A stretch of 7,897 nt of DNA from Gammaproteobacteria bacterium UBA5338 (lineage in GTDB: Bacteria > Pseudomonadota > Gammaproteobacteria > Pseudomonadales > UBA5862), in contig DHQM01000186.1 in NCBI GenBank assembly GCA_002408105.1, positions 274-8,170 on the forward strand, written 5' to 3'. How positions within the stretch are numbered: the stretch's first letter is position 1; each line of letters starts with the position of its first letter. The translations under genes and the position numbers were made by a program. Below the pieces are notes generated by a model, which saw only the letters and a program-made list of their open reading frames with translations, had not been told where the DNA came from and made no database searches. This document shows, one piece after another, positions 1 to 4,692 of this stretch.

Positions 1-50
1 AAGGAACAGTAGAGCGTGTTCTTGGAATCGCCACTGCTGGACTTGGTCAT
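1..50 (-). CDS. clpX: ClpX, ATP-dependent Clp protease ATP-binding subunit (5' end only, runs off the left edge)
   Basis: Only the first 16 codons plus two bases are present, reading leftward out of the window. They encode MTKSSSGDSKNTLYCS, and the two remaining bases (TT) fit the expected Phe. This matches the start of proteobacterial ClpX, where a short variable Ser/Asp/Lys leader precedes the LYCSFCGKSQ zinc-finger segment. ClpX is a cytoplasmic AAA+ unfoldase that recognises substrates and feeds them to the ClpP peptidase; its N-terminal zinc domain binds adaptors. A purine-rich GGAG lies about 6 bases before the ATG. Oddly, the upstream neighbour is an OmpA lipoprotein gene, not clpP, which normally precedes clpX. 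The call rests on very little sequence; another protein with a Cys-rich N-terminus cannot be excluded. Confidence 0.68.
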   Translation of the reverse strand, partial: MTKSSSGDSKNTLYCS

Positions 51-253
51 GAATGCTCCGTCACTCGATCCGGTCTCGACCGATTCACTTTAGCCATTCG
101 GTCGGGCCGGGTACAATGGCGAACTTCCGCGCCGCCGAACTTCCTCCTGGACGAAGCCTTTGCCACTCCGGCCTTCGCCCCCGGCGCCGCGCCGCCCGAT
201 TCTAGATAGGTATCGGGCCAAGTTCAATCTAGTCCGGCGCGATCAACAACCCG
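51..253. other. Intergenic region between the OmpA lipoprotein gene and clpX
   Basis: No gene is convincing in these 203 bases. It must hold the end of the lipoprotein transcript and probably the clpX promoter, but I find no good -35/-10 pair on the minus strand. It contains two inverted repeats: CGACCGA (77-83) against TCGGTCG (98-104), and a tighter one at 194-218. A TACAAT hexamer at 112-117 on the plus strand has no matching -35 and no gene to drive. Confidence 0.5.
194..218. repeat. Inverted repeat, 7-base arms, downstream of the OmpA lipoprotein gene
   Basis: GCCCGAT (194-200) is the exact reverse complement of ATCGGGC (212-218), with an 11-base AT-rich loop. It lies 36 bases past the OmpA lipoprotein stop, where a transcript terminator would be expected. 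No T-run follows on the minus strand, so it is not a classical intrinsic terminator. It could be a 3'-end stabilising hairpin or chance. Confidence 0.35.
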
Positions 254-1087
254 TTAACTCGTCGTCTTGCCCGCGGCATCCTTCTTGCCGCCGGCGTCCT
301 TGTCGACCGGCTTCGGACGGGATCGGACCACCTCGTCGATCAGGCCGAACCCCTGGGCTTCGTCGTTCGATGCAACTGGAAAGCGTTCGCCGTAGCCGCG
401 CACATACAATCGGTTCTCGGCAATTCCCTCTGCGACGAGAAAATCCTTCACCGCTTGCGCGCGTTGTTCAGAGAGGCGCTGGTTATAGGCTTCTGAGCCC
501 ACGCTGTCCGTATAGCCCTCGATCAGTACGTTGCGTTCGGGGTGGTCCTTCAAGGCCCGGGTCAGCTGCGACAGGTTGCGTTGGACACCGCTCTTGAGCT
601 CCGCCTTCCCAAAGGGAAACAGCACTTCCCCTAGGGTGACCACCAAGCCGCGGTCTGTTTGCTTGGTTTGCATCGCGTCCAATTGGGCTTCAAGATCGCG
701 AACCCGGGCTTTTGCTGCGGCCGTTTCCTGGGCGCGGGATTCTCTGAGCATGGACTCGCGCTGGGCGCGCAACTCTTTCACGCGTGCTTCACTGGTCTTT
801 GCAGATGCCACCTCGCGGGCTGTCGCGATCTGCTGTTTGGTGACGTAGATTTCGTGCTCGGTCTCACGCTCGTCTCCATCCTCCCAAGCCTGCTGGGCTT
901 CGCGCAGGTTGGACTGTGCCAACTCGATCTCGTCAGCTGCATAGGCCTGCACGTCGCGGTCTGTGCTTGCCGCGTCGTACATGCGCTGGACCTGCTCGAG
1001 CTCGGGATTCGTGGGATTACCCGCACAGGCTGCGAGAAGTGCGCTGGCAGCAAGCGCAGTTGGGATGCGCAAATTGTAGGTGCTCAT
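254..1087 (-). CDS. DUF4398 / OmpA-C domain outer-membrane lipoprotein, peptidoglycan-anchoring
   Basis: A 277-residue lipoprotein. Residues 1-20 form a signal peptide ending in a lipobox (LLAAC, Cys21); Ala at +2 predicts outer-membrane sorting. Residues 24-110 form a DUF4398 helical domain, 95-142 are strongly charged and coiled-coil-like, and 147-245 are an OmpA C-terminal peptidoglycan-binding domain. The two residues that grip diaminopimelate in this family are visible: Asp194 in GYTDSVG and Arg209 in LSEQRA. The role inferred is tethering the outer membrane to the cell wall. The start is set at 1087 because AAGGAG lies 9 bases upstream and the lipobox falls at the normal distance; an in-frame ATG at 1150 would push it to residue 42. 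The usual domain end (GRxxNRRVEVVI) is replaced by GFGLIDEVV and a Lys/Asp/Ala tail. It lies 59 bases after the smaller DUF4398 lipoprotein, probably in one operon. Confidence 0.9.
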   Translation of the reverse strand: MSTYNLRIPTALAASALLAACAGNPTNPELEQVQRMYDAASTDRDVQAYAADEIELAQSNLREAQQAWEDGDERETEHEIYVTKQQIATAREVASAKTSEARVKELRAQRESMLRESRAQETAAAKARVRDLEAQLDAMQTKQTDRGLVVTLGEVLFPFGKAELKSGVQRNLSQLTRALKDHPERNVLIEGYTDSVGSEAYNQRLSEQRAQAVKDFLVAEGIAENRLYVRGYGERFPVASNDEAQGFGLIDEVVRSRPKPVDKDAGGKKDAAGKTTS

Positions 1088-1146
1088 CAGATAAAACTCC
1101 TTGATTTTGGCATGTCGATGTAGGTCTGAACCTGTGTATTGGTCCC

Positions 1147-1524
1147 TCATTGGTTCATCTGATTGCGTTCGATTTCTGCTTGCAGACTCTCGATCGCGTC
1201 CATCAGTTCAGCCACAGCTTGTTTCGCGCGTTCAGACCGTGCCTTGGCTTCCGCGAGGCGCGCATCGGCAATGGCCTGTTCTGCAAGCAGCCCAGCGCGT
1301 TCGTACTCTTCGTCTTTCATGGCACGCTTGGCGTTGTCGTATTTATCGCGCGCCAGCGCCACCTCTGCTGGTGCCGCTTCTCGAATGCCAGGTTCACTGG
1401 CATCCTCTACTGCGTACTCGGCCTGAGCCATCAGTTGGGTCGGAGGGTTCGATGAGCAGCCGACGACAAATAAACCAGTCCCGATTGCCAGTCCTGCTTT
1501 TAGTGCTGTGCCGATGAGTTCCAT
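1147..1524 (-). CDS. Small DUF4398 lipoprotein
   Basis: A 125-residue predicted lipoprotein. The signal peptide (residues 1-22) is followed by Cys23 in FVVGC, then SSNPP; Ser at +2 suggests outer-membrane sorting. Residues 30-125 are almost entirely helical, rich in Ala, Glu, Arg and Lys, with the repeated short-helix pattern of DUF4398, a family often encoded next to OmpA-type lipoproteins. The molecular role of the family is unknown; a periplasmic structural or scaffold role is inferred. The start at 1524 is chosen because AAGGAG sits 6 bases upstream and gives a normal lipoprotein signal; an earlier in-frame ATG at 1623 would add 33 residues with no export logic. The downstream OmpA lipoprotein carries a related DUF4398 segment at its own N-terminus, so the two may interact or derive from duplication. 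Confidence 0.88.
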   Translation of the reverse strand: MELIGTALKAGLAIGTGLFVVGCSSNPPTQLMAQAEYAVEDASEPGIREAAPAEVALARDKYDNAKRAMKDEEYERAGLLAEQAIADARLAEAKARSERAKQAVAELMDAIESLQAEIERNQMNQ

Positions 1525-1574
1525 GCGCTTCTCCTTAACTGTAACGGTCAAATTGGCCTGGTAATTCACAAAAA

Positions 1575-1592
1575 AATGGTCGATCAACCATT
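1575..1592 (-). terminator. Candidate weak intrinsic terminator after the mscS-family gene
   Basis: On the minus strand AATGGT, a six-base loop, and ACCATT form a perfect 6-base stem, with a T·G pair possible inside. The stem runs into a seven-T tract (plus-strand A run at 1570-1576). Shape and orientation fit termination of the channel transcript about 100 bases after its stop. The stem is AT-rich and therefore weak. It lies only about 50 bases before the next gene's start, so it could equally act as a leader attenuator. Confidence 0.42.
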
Positions 1593-1597
1593 GGTTG
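1585..1597. promoter_or_regulatory. Perfect 13-base dyad (CAACCA-T-TGGTTG), possible operator
   Basis: CAACCA and TGGTTG are exact reverse complements around one central base. The flanks extend imperfectly to GATC on both sides. The dyad shares eight bases with the terminator-like hairpin at 1575-1592, so the two RNA structures would exclude each other. No recognisable -35/-10 pair was found beside it. A regulator binding site for the lipoprotein operon is possible but unproven. Confidence 0.3.
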
Positions 1598-1685
1598 GAT
1601 CGAAAATTCAATTGTGAGTTCAATATGTTCTGTCTGGCTTAGAGTGTTTGTGTTTGGGCGCGTGCCGTCTCGCGCAATGGCTGGC

Positions 1686-1701
1686 CCCCACGTTAGTGGG
1701 G
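1686..1701 (-). repeat. GC hairpin with the mscS-family stop codon in its loop
   Basis: On the minus strand CCCCAC, a TAAC loop, and GTGGGG form a perfect 6-base GC-rich stem. It can extend by GG/CC after one mismatch. The TAA of the loop is the stop codon of the channel gene. No T-tract follows, so it is more likely an mRNA 3'-end stabiliser or ribosome-protected hairpin than a terminator. Confidence 0.45.
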
Positions 1702-2580
1702 TCCTCCTTCGGTTGTGGCTGATTGGAGCGCCACCGGCTCCTTGAACGTGAGGGTCCGGTAGGGAAACGGAATTTCGATGCCTGCCTCGTCCAGCGCACG
1801 CTTGATGCCACGCACAACCTGGTCCCGCGTTCTGTGCATGTCGATCGGTTTGGACTTGGCCCACCAGCGGACGGTGAAATCGATGGAGGAGGCGTTGAAT
1901 TCGCGGGCGTAGACCTCCACTGGCTTGCCATGTTCAACCAGTTCACCTATGGATTCGACCGCTTCGCGAATGACCTCGCGCGCCTGATCTGCGTCCTCCC
2001 CGTAGGCCACACCACACACGACTTCGAACCGGCGCAGTGTTTTGTCCGTCCGAACGAATACGGGGTTTTTAAACAGGTAGCTGTTCGGTACCAGCACCAG
2101 CTGGTCATCGGTGCGTCGCACGTAGGTATCGCGAATGGTGATTTGTTCAACCTTGCCCTCAACGCTTTCGCACTCAATGAAGTCGCCGATGCGCATCGGT
2201 TTCCTCAACATGATCATGGCGCCGGCGAGAAAATTTTCGAAGATGTCCTTGAATGCAAGGCCCACTGCGATGGAGCCAAGACCCAAGGCAGCCAATAGTT
2301 TGGCAGGTGTCAGGCTCGGGAACACGACCGTTGTGGCGACCAGGAAGCCGAGAATCCAGGTTGCAACCTTGGCGAGGGTCAAAAACAAGTCGCGCAGGGA
2401 GGGGCGCACGTGAGAGGAGTCCAGCACCGAGGCCAGCAGCCTGCGAACCATTGCTGCTGCTGCCGCGGTCAGTATCAGCACCAGGATCGCAATGGCGAGC
2501 AGCGGAAGGGTTTTGATGACACCGACCAGCATCCCGTCTAGTTTCGAAATCAACGGGGCAACAAAGGCGTTTTCATCCAT
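1693..2580 (-). CDS. MscS-family small-conductance mechanosensitive ion channel
   Basis: A 295-residue protein, close to the length of E. coli MscS (286). It has a short periplasmic N-terminus and three predicted inner-membrane helices at about 22-47, 66-88 and 93-123. The third is the Gly/Ala-rich pore helix (LGLGSIAVGLAF, then ENFLAGAMIMLRKP). The beta domain follows (RIGDFIE, VEQITIRDTYVRRTDD, VPNSYLF at about 130-170), then an alpha/beta cytoplasmic domain ending in the family signature PFPYRTLTF (271-279). Such channels open under membrane tension and release solutes during hypo-osmotic shock. An AGGA lies about 11 bases before the start codon. It is divergent from the secreted-protein gene at 2823 and leads a same-strand run into two envelope lipoproteins, though a hairpin with a T-run may separate the transcripts. 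Confidence 0.95.
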   Translation of the reverse strand: MDENAFVAPLISKLDGMLVGVIKTLPLLAIAILVLILTAAAAAMVRRLLASVLDSSHVRPSLRDLFLTLAKVATWILGFLVATTVVFPSLTPAKLLAALGLGSIAVGLAFKDIFENFLAGAMIMLRKPMRIGDFIECESVEGKVEQITIRDTYVRRTDDQLVLVPNSYLFKNPVFVRTDKTLRRFEVVCGVAYGEDADQAREVIREAVESIGELVEHGKPVEVYAREFNASSIDFTVRWWAKSKPIDMHRTRDQVVRGIKRALDEAGIEIPFPYRTLTFKEPVALQSATTEGGPH

Positions 2581-2629
2581 GAACCGTTTCCTGCGGTGGT
2601 ATGCCGGGTGGGGTTTGTTCCAGCGGGTG

Positions 2630-2684
2630 GCCTTGGGTAGCGCTCGAGTCGCGAGGAGTCACCCGGCTGCGTTAGACCCAAGGC
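2630..2684. repeat. 9-base inverted repeat with a 37-base spacer
   Basis: GCCTTGGGT (2630-2638) is the exact reverse complement of ACCCAAGGC (2676-2684). The spacer contains the direct repeat GAGTC (twice, 10 bases apart) and the palindromes CTCGAG and TCGCGA. It lies 50 bases before the channel start, in that gene's likely leader, and upstream of the candidate promoter for the opposite gene. It could be a leader stem or paired protein-binding half-sites. Confidence 0.4.
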
Positions 2685-2719
2685 GGCCGTTGAAGTTCGG
2701 TACAGCAGGCGGCCCGGTG

Positions 2720-2748
2720 TTGTTTTGTTCCATGAGATGGCCGATTAT
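2720..2748 (+). promoter_or_regulatory. Possible sigma-70 promoter for the secreted-protein gene
   Basis: TTGTTT (2720-2725) and GATTAT (2743-2748) are separated by exactly 17 bases, giving a transcript start near 2755 and a leader of about 68 bases. Only three of six -35 bases and four of six -10 bases match consensus, so this is tentative. Confidence 0.3.
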
Positions 2749-2822
2749 TCGCTGACCGGTTTGTGGATCAGCCGCAAATCCTCGCGCAAGCCCCCGTAGT
2801 GCCCAAAACCCAAGGAAGAACG

Positions 2823-3479
2823 ATGCGCAAACTCCCTTTAACCGTTGCCCTCTGCCTGGCGGCTGTGGTGTCCGCGGAAACCACGGAAGAAGAGATGGCA
2901 CGCTATCAGCAACAGTTGAACCGTGAACTGTTTGGAACCGGAGACCCTACACCCTCGCCTCCGCCGCCTGAGCCTAGTCCCGCGCCCGCACCGCCTGAGC
3001 CTGTTGTGGCGACCACGGCGCCCGCCTCAGCCGGCCCCCCTGCAGCCTTGTTCACTTCCTACCGTCTGGTGGGGTTGGCTCCAGGGATGGAAGAAATCGC
3101 GGTGAAGGAGGCGCTGGTGGCGGAGGGTTACGTCTGCGACCACCCAAGTCAGCGCGCCGCGGGGATGATGGGGATGAAAGTCTGCGTTTATCCTTCAACG
3201 CAGATGTCGAAGGTGGTGATGTACGCGGTTGCGGGAGGTCGCCTCAGCCGGCTTGAATCCATCGAGCAGCACCGCACCGCTTTTGGTGACGAGATTGCTG
3301 CTCAGGCCAAGCAGAGCTTTGCCGACCAGTTTGGCGCGCACGCGCGGTGCAAGGCCAAGCCCGAGAAAAGCACCGAGCGGTGTGAAGTCATCGGCCATGG
3401 GTACCGCATTAGCTTTGTCACTGAGCTGGACGAAGACGACGAAAGCCTCAGGGTGGTGCGCGCGTTCGGCCGCCTCTAG
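2823..3479 (+). CDS. Secreted proline-rich protein of unknown function
   Basis: I do not recognise a named family. The protein has 218 residues. Residues 1-19 look like a Sec signal peptide cleaved after VVSA. Residues 20-40 are a short helical charged segment, and 41-75 a low-complexity Pro/Ala/Glu linker (runs of PPPPEP and APAPPEP). Residues 79-218 form a folded domain beginning YRLVGLAPGMEEIAVKEALVAEGY, a pattern seen at the start of small periplasmic alpha/beta domains. Four cysteines (105, 121, 176, 187) could form two disulfides, consistent with export. The linker suggests a domain held away from an anchor or partner. The start at 2823 has AAGGAAG a few bases upstream and begins the signal peptide directly; a GTG at 2763 would add 20 residues ahead of it. 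It stands alone, divergent from the channel and 76 bases before the GDT1-family gene. Confidence 0.82.
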   Translation: MRKLPLTVALCLAAVVSAETTEEEMARYQQQLNRELFGTGDPTPSPPPPEPSPAPAPPEPVVATTAPASAGPPAALFTSYRLVGLAPGMEEIAVKEALVAEGYVCDHPSQRAAGMMGMKVCVYPSTQMSKVVMYAVAGGRLSRLESIEQHRTAFGDEIAAQAKQSFADQFGAHARCKAKPEKSTERCEVIGHGYRISFVTELDEDDESLRVVRAFGRL

Positions 3480-3555
3480 CCGACAAGCCGTTCTTCGAAG
3501 GCTCGTGGGCCGATCACGTCCAGACGGTCGGCAGTCCGCCAGGTGATCGCGCACC

Positions 3556-4155
3556 ATGCAGCACAGCACAGCCATTGCAGCGTTCGGCCTATTGCTCGTT
3601 GCCGAATTTGGGGACAAATCCCAATGGATGGCGCTTGCGCTTGCACAGCGCCACCGGCCGCTGCCCGTTCTGGCCGGTGCCCTGGTCGCTTTTGCGGTGC
3701 TCAACGGGCTCGCTGTCACCTTCGGGAACGCCCTGGCACAGTTGGTGCCTCAGGCCGTGGTGCTGTTCCTTGCCGGTGGTCTCTTCTTGGTGGTTGGGGT
3801 TTCTGCCTGGCGCAACGCCGGCCAGGTTGAAGACGCAAGCACTGACACGAACGCAAGCGCCCGTTGGGTTTGGCTGCTGGCCTTTGCGTTGATCTTTGCC
3901 GCCGAGTTTGGCGACAAAACCCAGTTCACTATGGTCGCACTCTCCGCCCAGCCTGGGGCTGCCTGGGCAGTCTTTGTCGGCGGAACCGCCGCCCTTTGGG
4001 TGCTTGCGCTGCTCGCCGTGGTGGTCGGCAAGACCGCGCTGCGCCGTGTGCCGCGGGTCCGCGTACAGCGAGTCGGCGCATTCGTGTTTATGGTTTTTGC
4101 AGCCATTTCGTTCTCCCGCCTGGTGTGGGTGACGGTCGGTCCGGCTACTTCTTGA
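3556..4155 (+). CDS. TMEM165/GDT1 family (UPF0016) cation transporter, probable Mn2+/Ca2+ exporter
   Basis: A 199-residue integral inner-membrane protein made of two homologous halves of about three helices each. Both family signature motifs are present: E17-F-G-D-K-S22 in the first helix and E117-F-G-D-K-T122 in the fourth, followed by hydrophobic helices ending near 195. A hydrophilic loop with Asp/Thr/Asn (about 89-102) links the halves. Family members studied in bacteria and cyanobacteria export Mn2+, and yeast and human members move Ca2+/Mn2+; the acidic pairs bind the cation. The specific ion here is inferred. AGGTGA about 10 bases upstream is a fair ribosome binding site. The 3' end overlaps csoR tail to tail by 11 bases. 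The metal theme is shared with the copper locus, but opposite orientation argues against shared transcription. Confidence 0.92.
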   Translation: MQHSTAIAAFGLLLVAEFGDKSQWMALALAQRHRPLPVLAGALVAFAVLNGLAVTFGNALAQLVPQAVVLFLAGGLFLVVGVSAWRNAGQVEDASTDTNASARWVWLLAFALIFAAEFGDKTQFTMVALSAQPGAAWAVFVGGTAALWVLALLAVVVGKTALRRVPRVRVQRVGAFVFMVFAAISFSRLVWVTVGPATS

Positions 4156-4423
4156 TGCGGCCCATCAGAGTCACCAACTCCTCAAACTTGCGGCGCTGAT
4201 CAACCAGGTTCCCGCTGCGCAGGGCATCCTCCACGCAGGTGGCGGCGTGGTGTTTGAGCACCAGGTCTTCCACCTTGCCAAGGGCTGCGCGAACCGCACT
4301 GATTTGGTGAAGAATGTCGACGCAGTAGCGTTCGCTTTCAACCATGTCGATCAGGCCGCGGACCTGACCCTCGATCCGCCTCAGGCGCCTCACCACTGCT
4401 TGATCCGAGTCAATATCGGTCAT
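4145..4423 (-). CDS. csoR: CsoR-family copper-sensing transcriptional repressor
   Basis: A 92-residue all-helical cytoplasmic repressor of the CsoR/RcnR/FrmR family (DUF156). The start of helix 1 carries the conserved basic RRLRRIEGQVRGL segment (about 12-24). The Cu(I) ligands have exactly the spacing of Mycobacterium tuberculosis CsoR (Cys36, His61, Cys65): Cys34, His59 and Cys63 in KHHAATC. FrmR lacks the last cysteine and RcnR uses an N-terminal His, so copper sensing is favoured. The outer-sphere Tyr before the first Cys is also kept (RYC). It is divergent from copA, so it probably represses the copper genes, itself or both until Cu(I) binds. No Shine-Dalgarno sequence precedes the ATG and a promoter-like CTGACA lies 32 bases upstream, so the mRNA may be leaderless. 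Its 3' end overlaps the GDT1-family gene by 11 bases. Confidence 0.93.
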   Translation of the reverse strand: MTDIDSDQAVVRRLRRIEGQVRGLIDMVESERYCVDILHQISAVRAALGKVEDLVLKHHAATCVEDALRSGNLVDQRRKFEELVTLMGRIKK

Positions 4424-4435
4424 TGATCAATACTC

Positions 4436-4455
4436 AATAGGGGTATAGGGTATTT
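4436..4455. promoter_or_regulatory. G-tract repeat upstream of csoR, candidate CsoR operator
   Basis: ATAGGGGTAT (4437-4446) is followed, overlapping by two bases, by ATAGGGTAT (4445-4453). AT-flanked G-tracts (TAxGGGGxTA-like) are the recognised DNA feature of CsoR/RcnR-family operators. The element starts 13 bases before the csoR ATG and would lie between its -35-like CTGACA and the start codon, ideal for autorepression. It is the only such G-tract seen in the csoR/copA gap. Confidence 0.55.
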
Positions 4456-4482
4456 GTCAGTGGCCATTCTCGTTCCTATTGC
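4454..4482 (+). promoter_or_regulatory. Weak upstream promoter candidate toward copA
   Basis: TTGTCA (4454-4459, five of six consensus) and TATTGC (4477-4482, three of six) are spaced by 17 bases. The reverse complement of nearly the same bases is CTGACA, the -35 candidate for csoR, so the divergent promoters would share a -35 region beside the G-tract operator. Use of this promoter would give copA a leader of about 200 bases. Confidence 0.3.
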
Positions 4483-4615
4483 AGCGATGAACAAGTGCAG
4501 ACCTGTGCCGTTTCTCCGGCTCAAAAAACCCGGACGGCATTCCCGATGGTTTTGCTGCTGGACGGGGGCTACCCGTCGGCGCTGCCGGTGTGCGCTGCGC
4601 TGAAACCAGGGTCTG

Positions 4616-4627
4616 GGCTGATCAGCC
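4616..4627. promoter_or_regulatory. Perfect 12-base palindrome GGCTGATCAGCC, possible activator site for copA
   Basis: The sequence equals its own reverse complement. Its left half recurs as GGCTGAT at 4653-4659, overlapping the extended -10. If transcription starts near 4671, the palindrome is centred about 50 bases upstream, a usual position for an activator. No known copper-box consensus is recognised. Confidence 0.3.
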
Positions 4628-4655
4628 GCGCGCAGGCACCGATCCATCTGGTGGC

Positions 4656-4664
4656 TGATATAAG
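4656..4664 (+). promoter_or_regulatory. Extended -10 promoter element for copA (TG-A-TATAAG)
   Basis: TG, one base, then TATAAG matches the extended -10 pattern with five of six -10 bases. It predicts a start near 4671 and a 22-base leader before the copA ATG. No good -35 hexamer occurs at the normal distance, as expected for an extended -10 or activator-dependent promoter. Confidence 0.42.
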
Positions 4665-4692
4665 CAAGGGATTGGCACAAGAGAGGCGAACA

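Larger units (their letters stand above)
2581..2822. other. Divergent intergenic region between the channel gene and the secreted-protein gene
   Basis: These 242 bases hold start signals for two divergent genes and no convincing coding sequence. Visible elements are the channel's AGGA ribosome binding site on the minus strand, a long-range inverted repeat at 2630-2684, a possible plus-strand promoter at 2720-2748, and an AAGGAAG ribosome binding site just before the ATG at 2823. I find no good minus-strand promoter for the channel. Confidence 0.5.
4424..4692. other. csoR/copA divergent regulatory region
   Basis: These 269 bases separate the two start codons. In order they hold the G-tract operator candidate, a shared -35 region, a GC-rich stretch of about 130 bases with no recognised gene, a 12-base palindrome (4616-4627), an extended -10 element (4656-4664) and the copA ribosome binding site (GAGAGG, 4681-4686). 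The reading frame of copA stays open back to a GTG at 4495, but those 66 residues show no domain and would bury the Tat signal. Confidence 0.6.

Noticed and set aside
160..597. A 145-codon plus-strand open frame near the left edge
   Set aside because: It is an Arg/Pro/Ser-rich product antisense to the OmpA domain and part of the intergenic region, typical of a shadow frame.
1088..1150. Earlier ATG for the OmpA lipoprotein overlapping the preceding stop (ATGA)
   Set aside because: The overlap looks like translational coupling, but the lipobox would move to residue 42. The later ATG has AAGGAG and a normal signal peptide.
3195..3719. A 174-codon minus-strand open frame across the secreted-protein and GDT1 genes
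   Set aside because: It has no recognisable motif and spans the boundary of two well-supported plus-strand genes.
4436..4455. G-tract element as an RcnR or FrmR (nickel/formaldehyde) operator
   Set aside because: The adjacent regulator has the three-ligand Cys-His-Cys arrangement of copper CsoR and sits beside copA, so a copper operator is the better reading.
4495..4692. N-terminal extension of CopA from a GTG at 4495
   Set aside because: It has no Shine-Dalgarno sequence or domain and would place 66 residues before the twin-arginine signal. The ATG at 4693 has GAGAGG at proper spacing.
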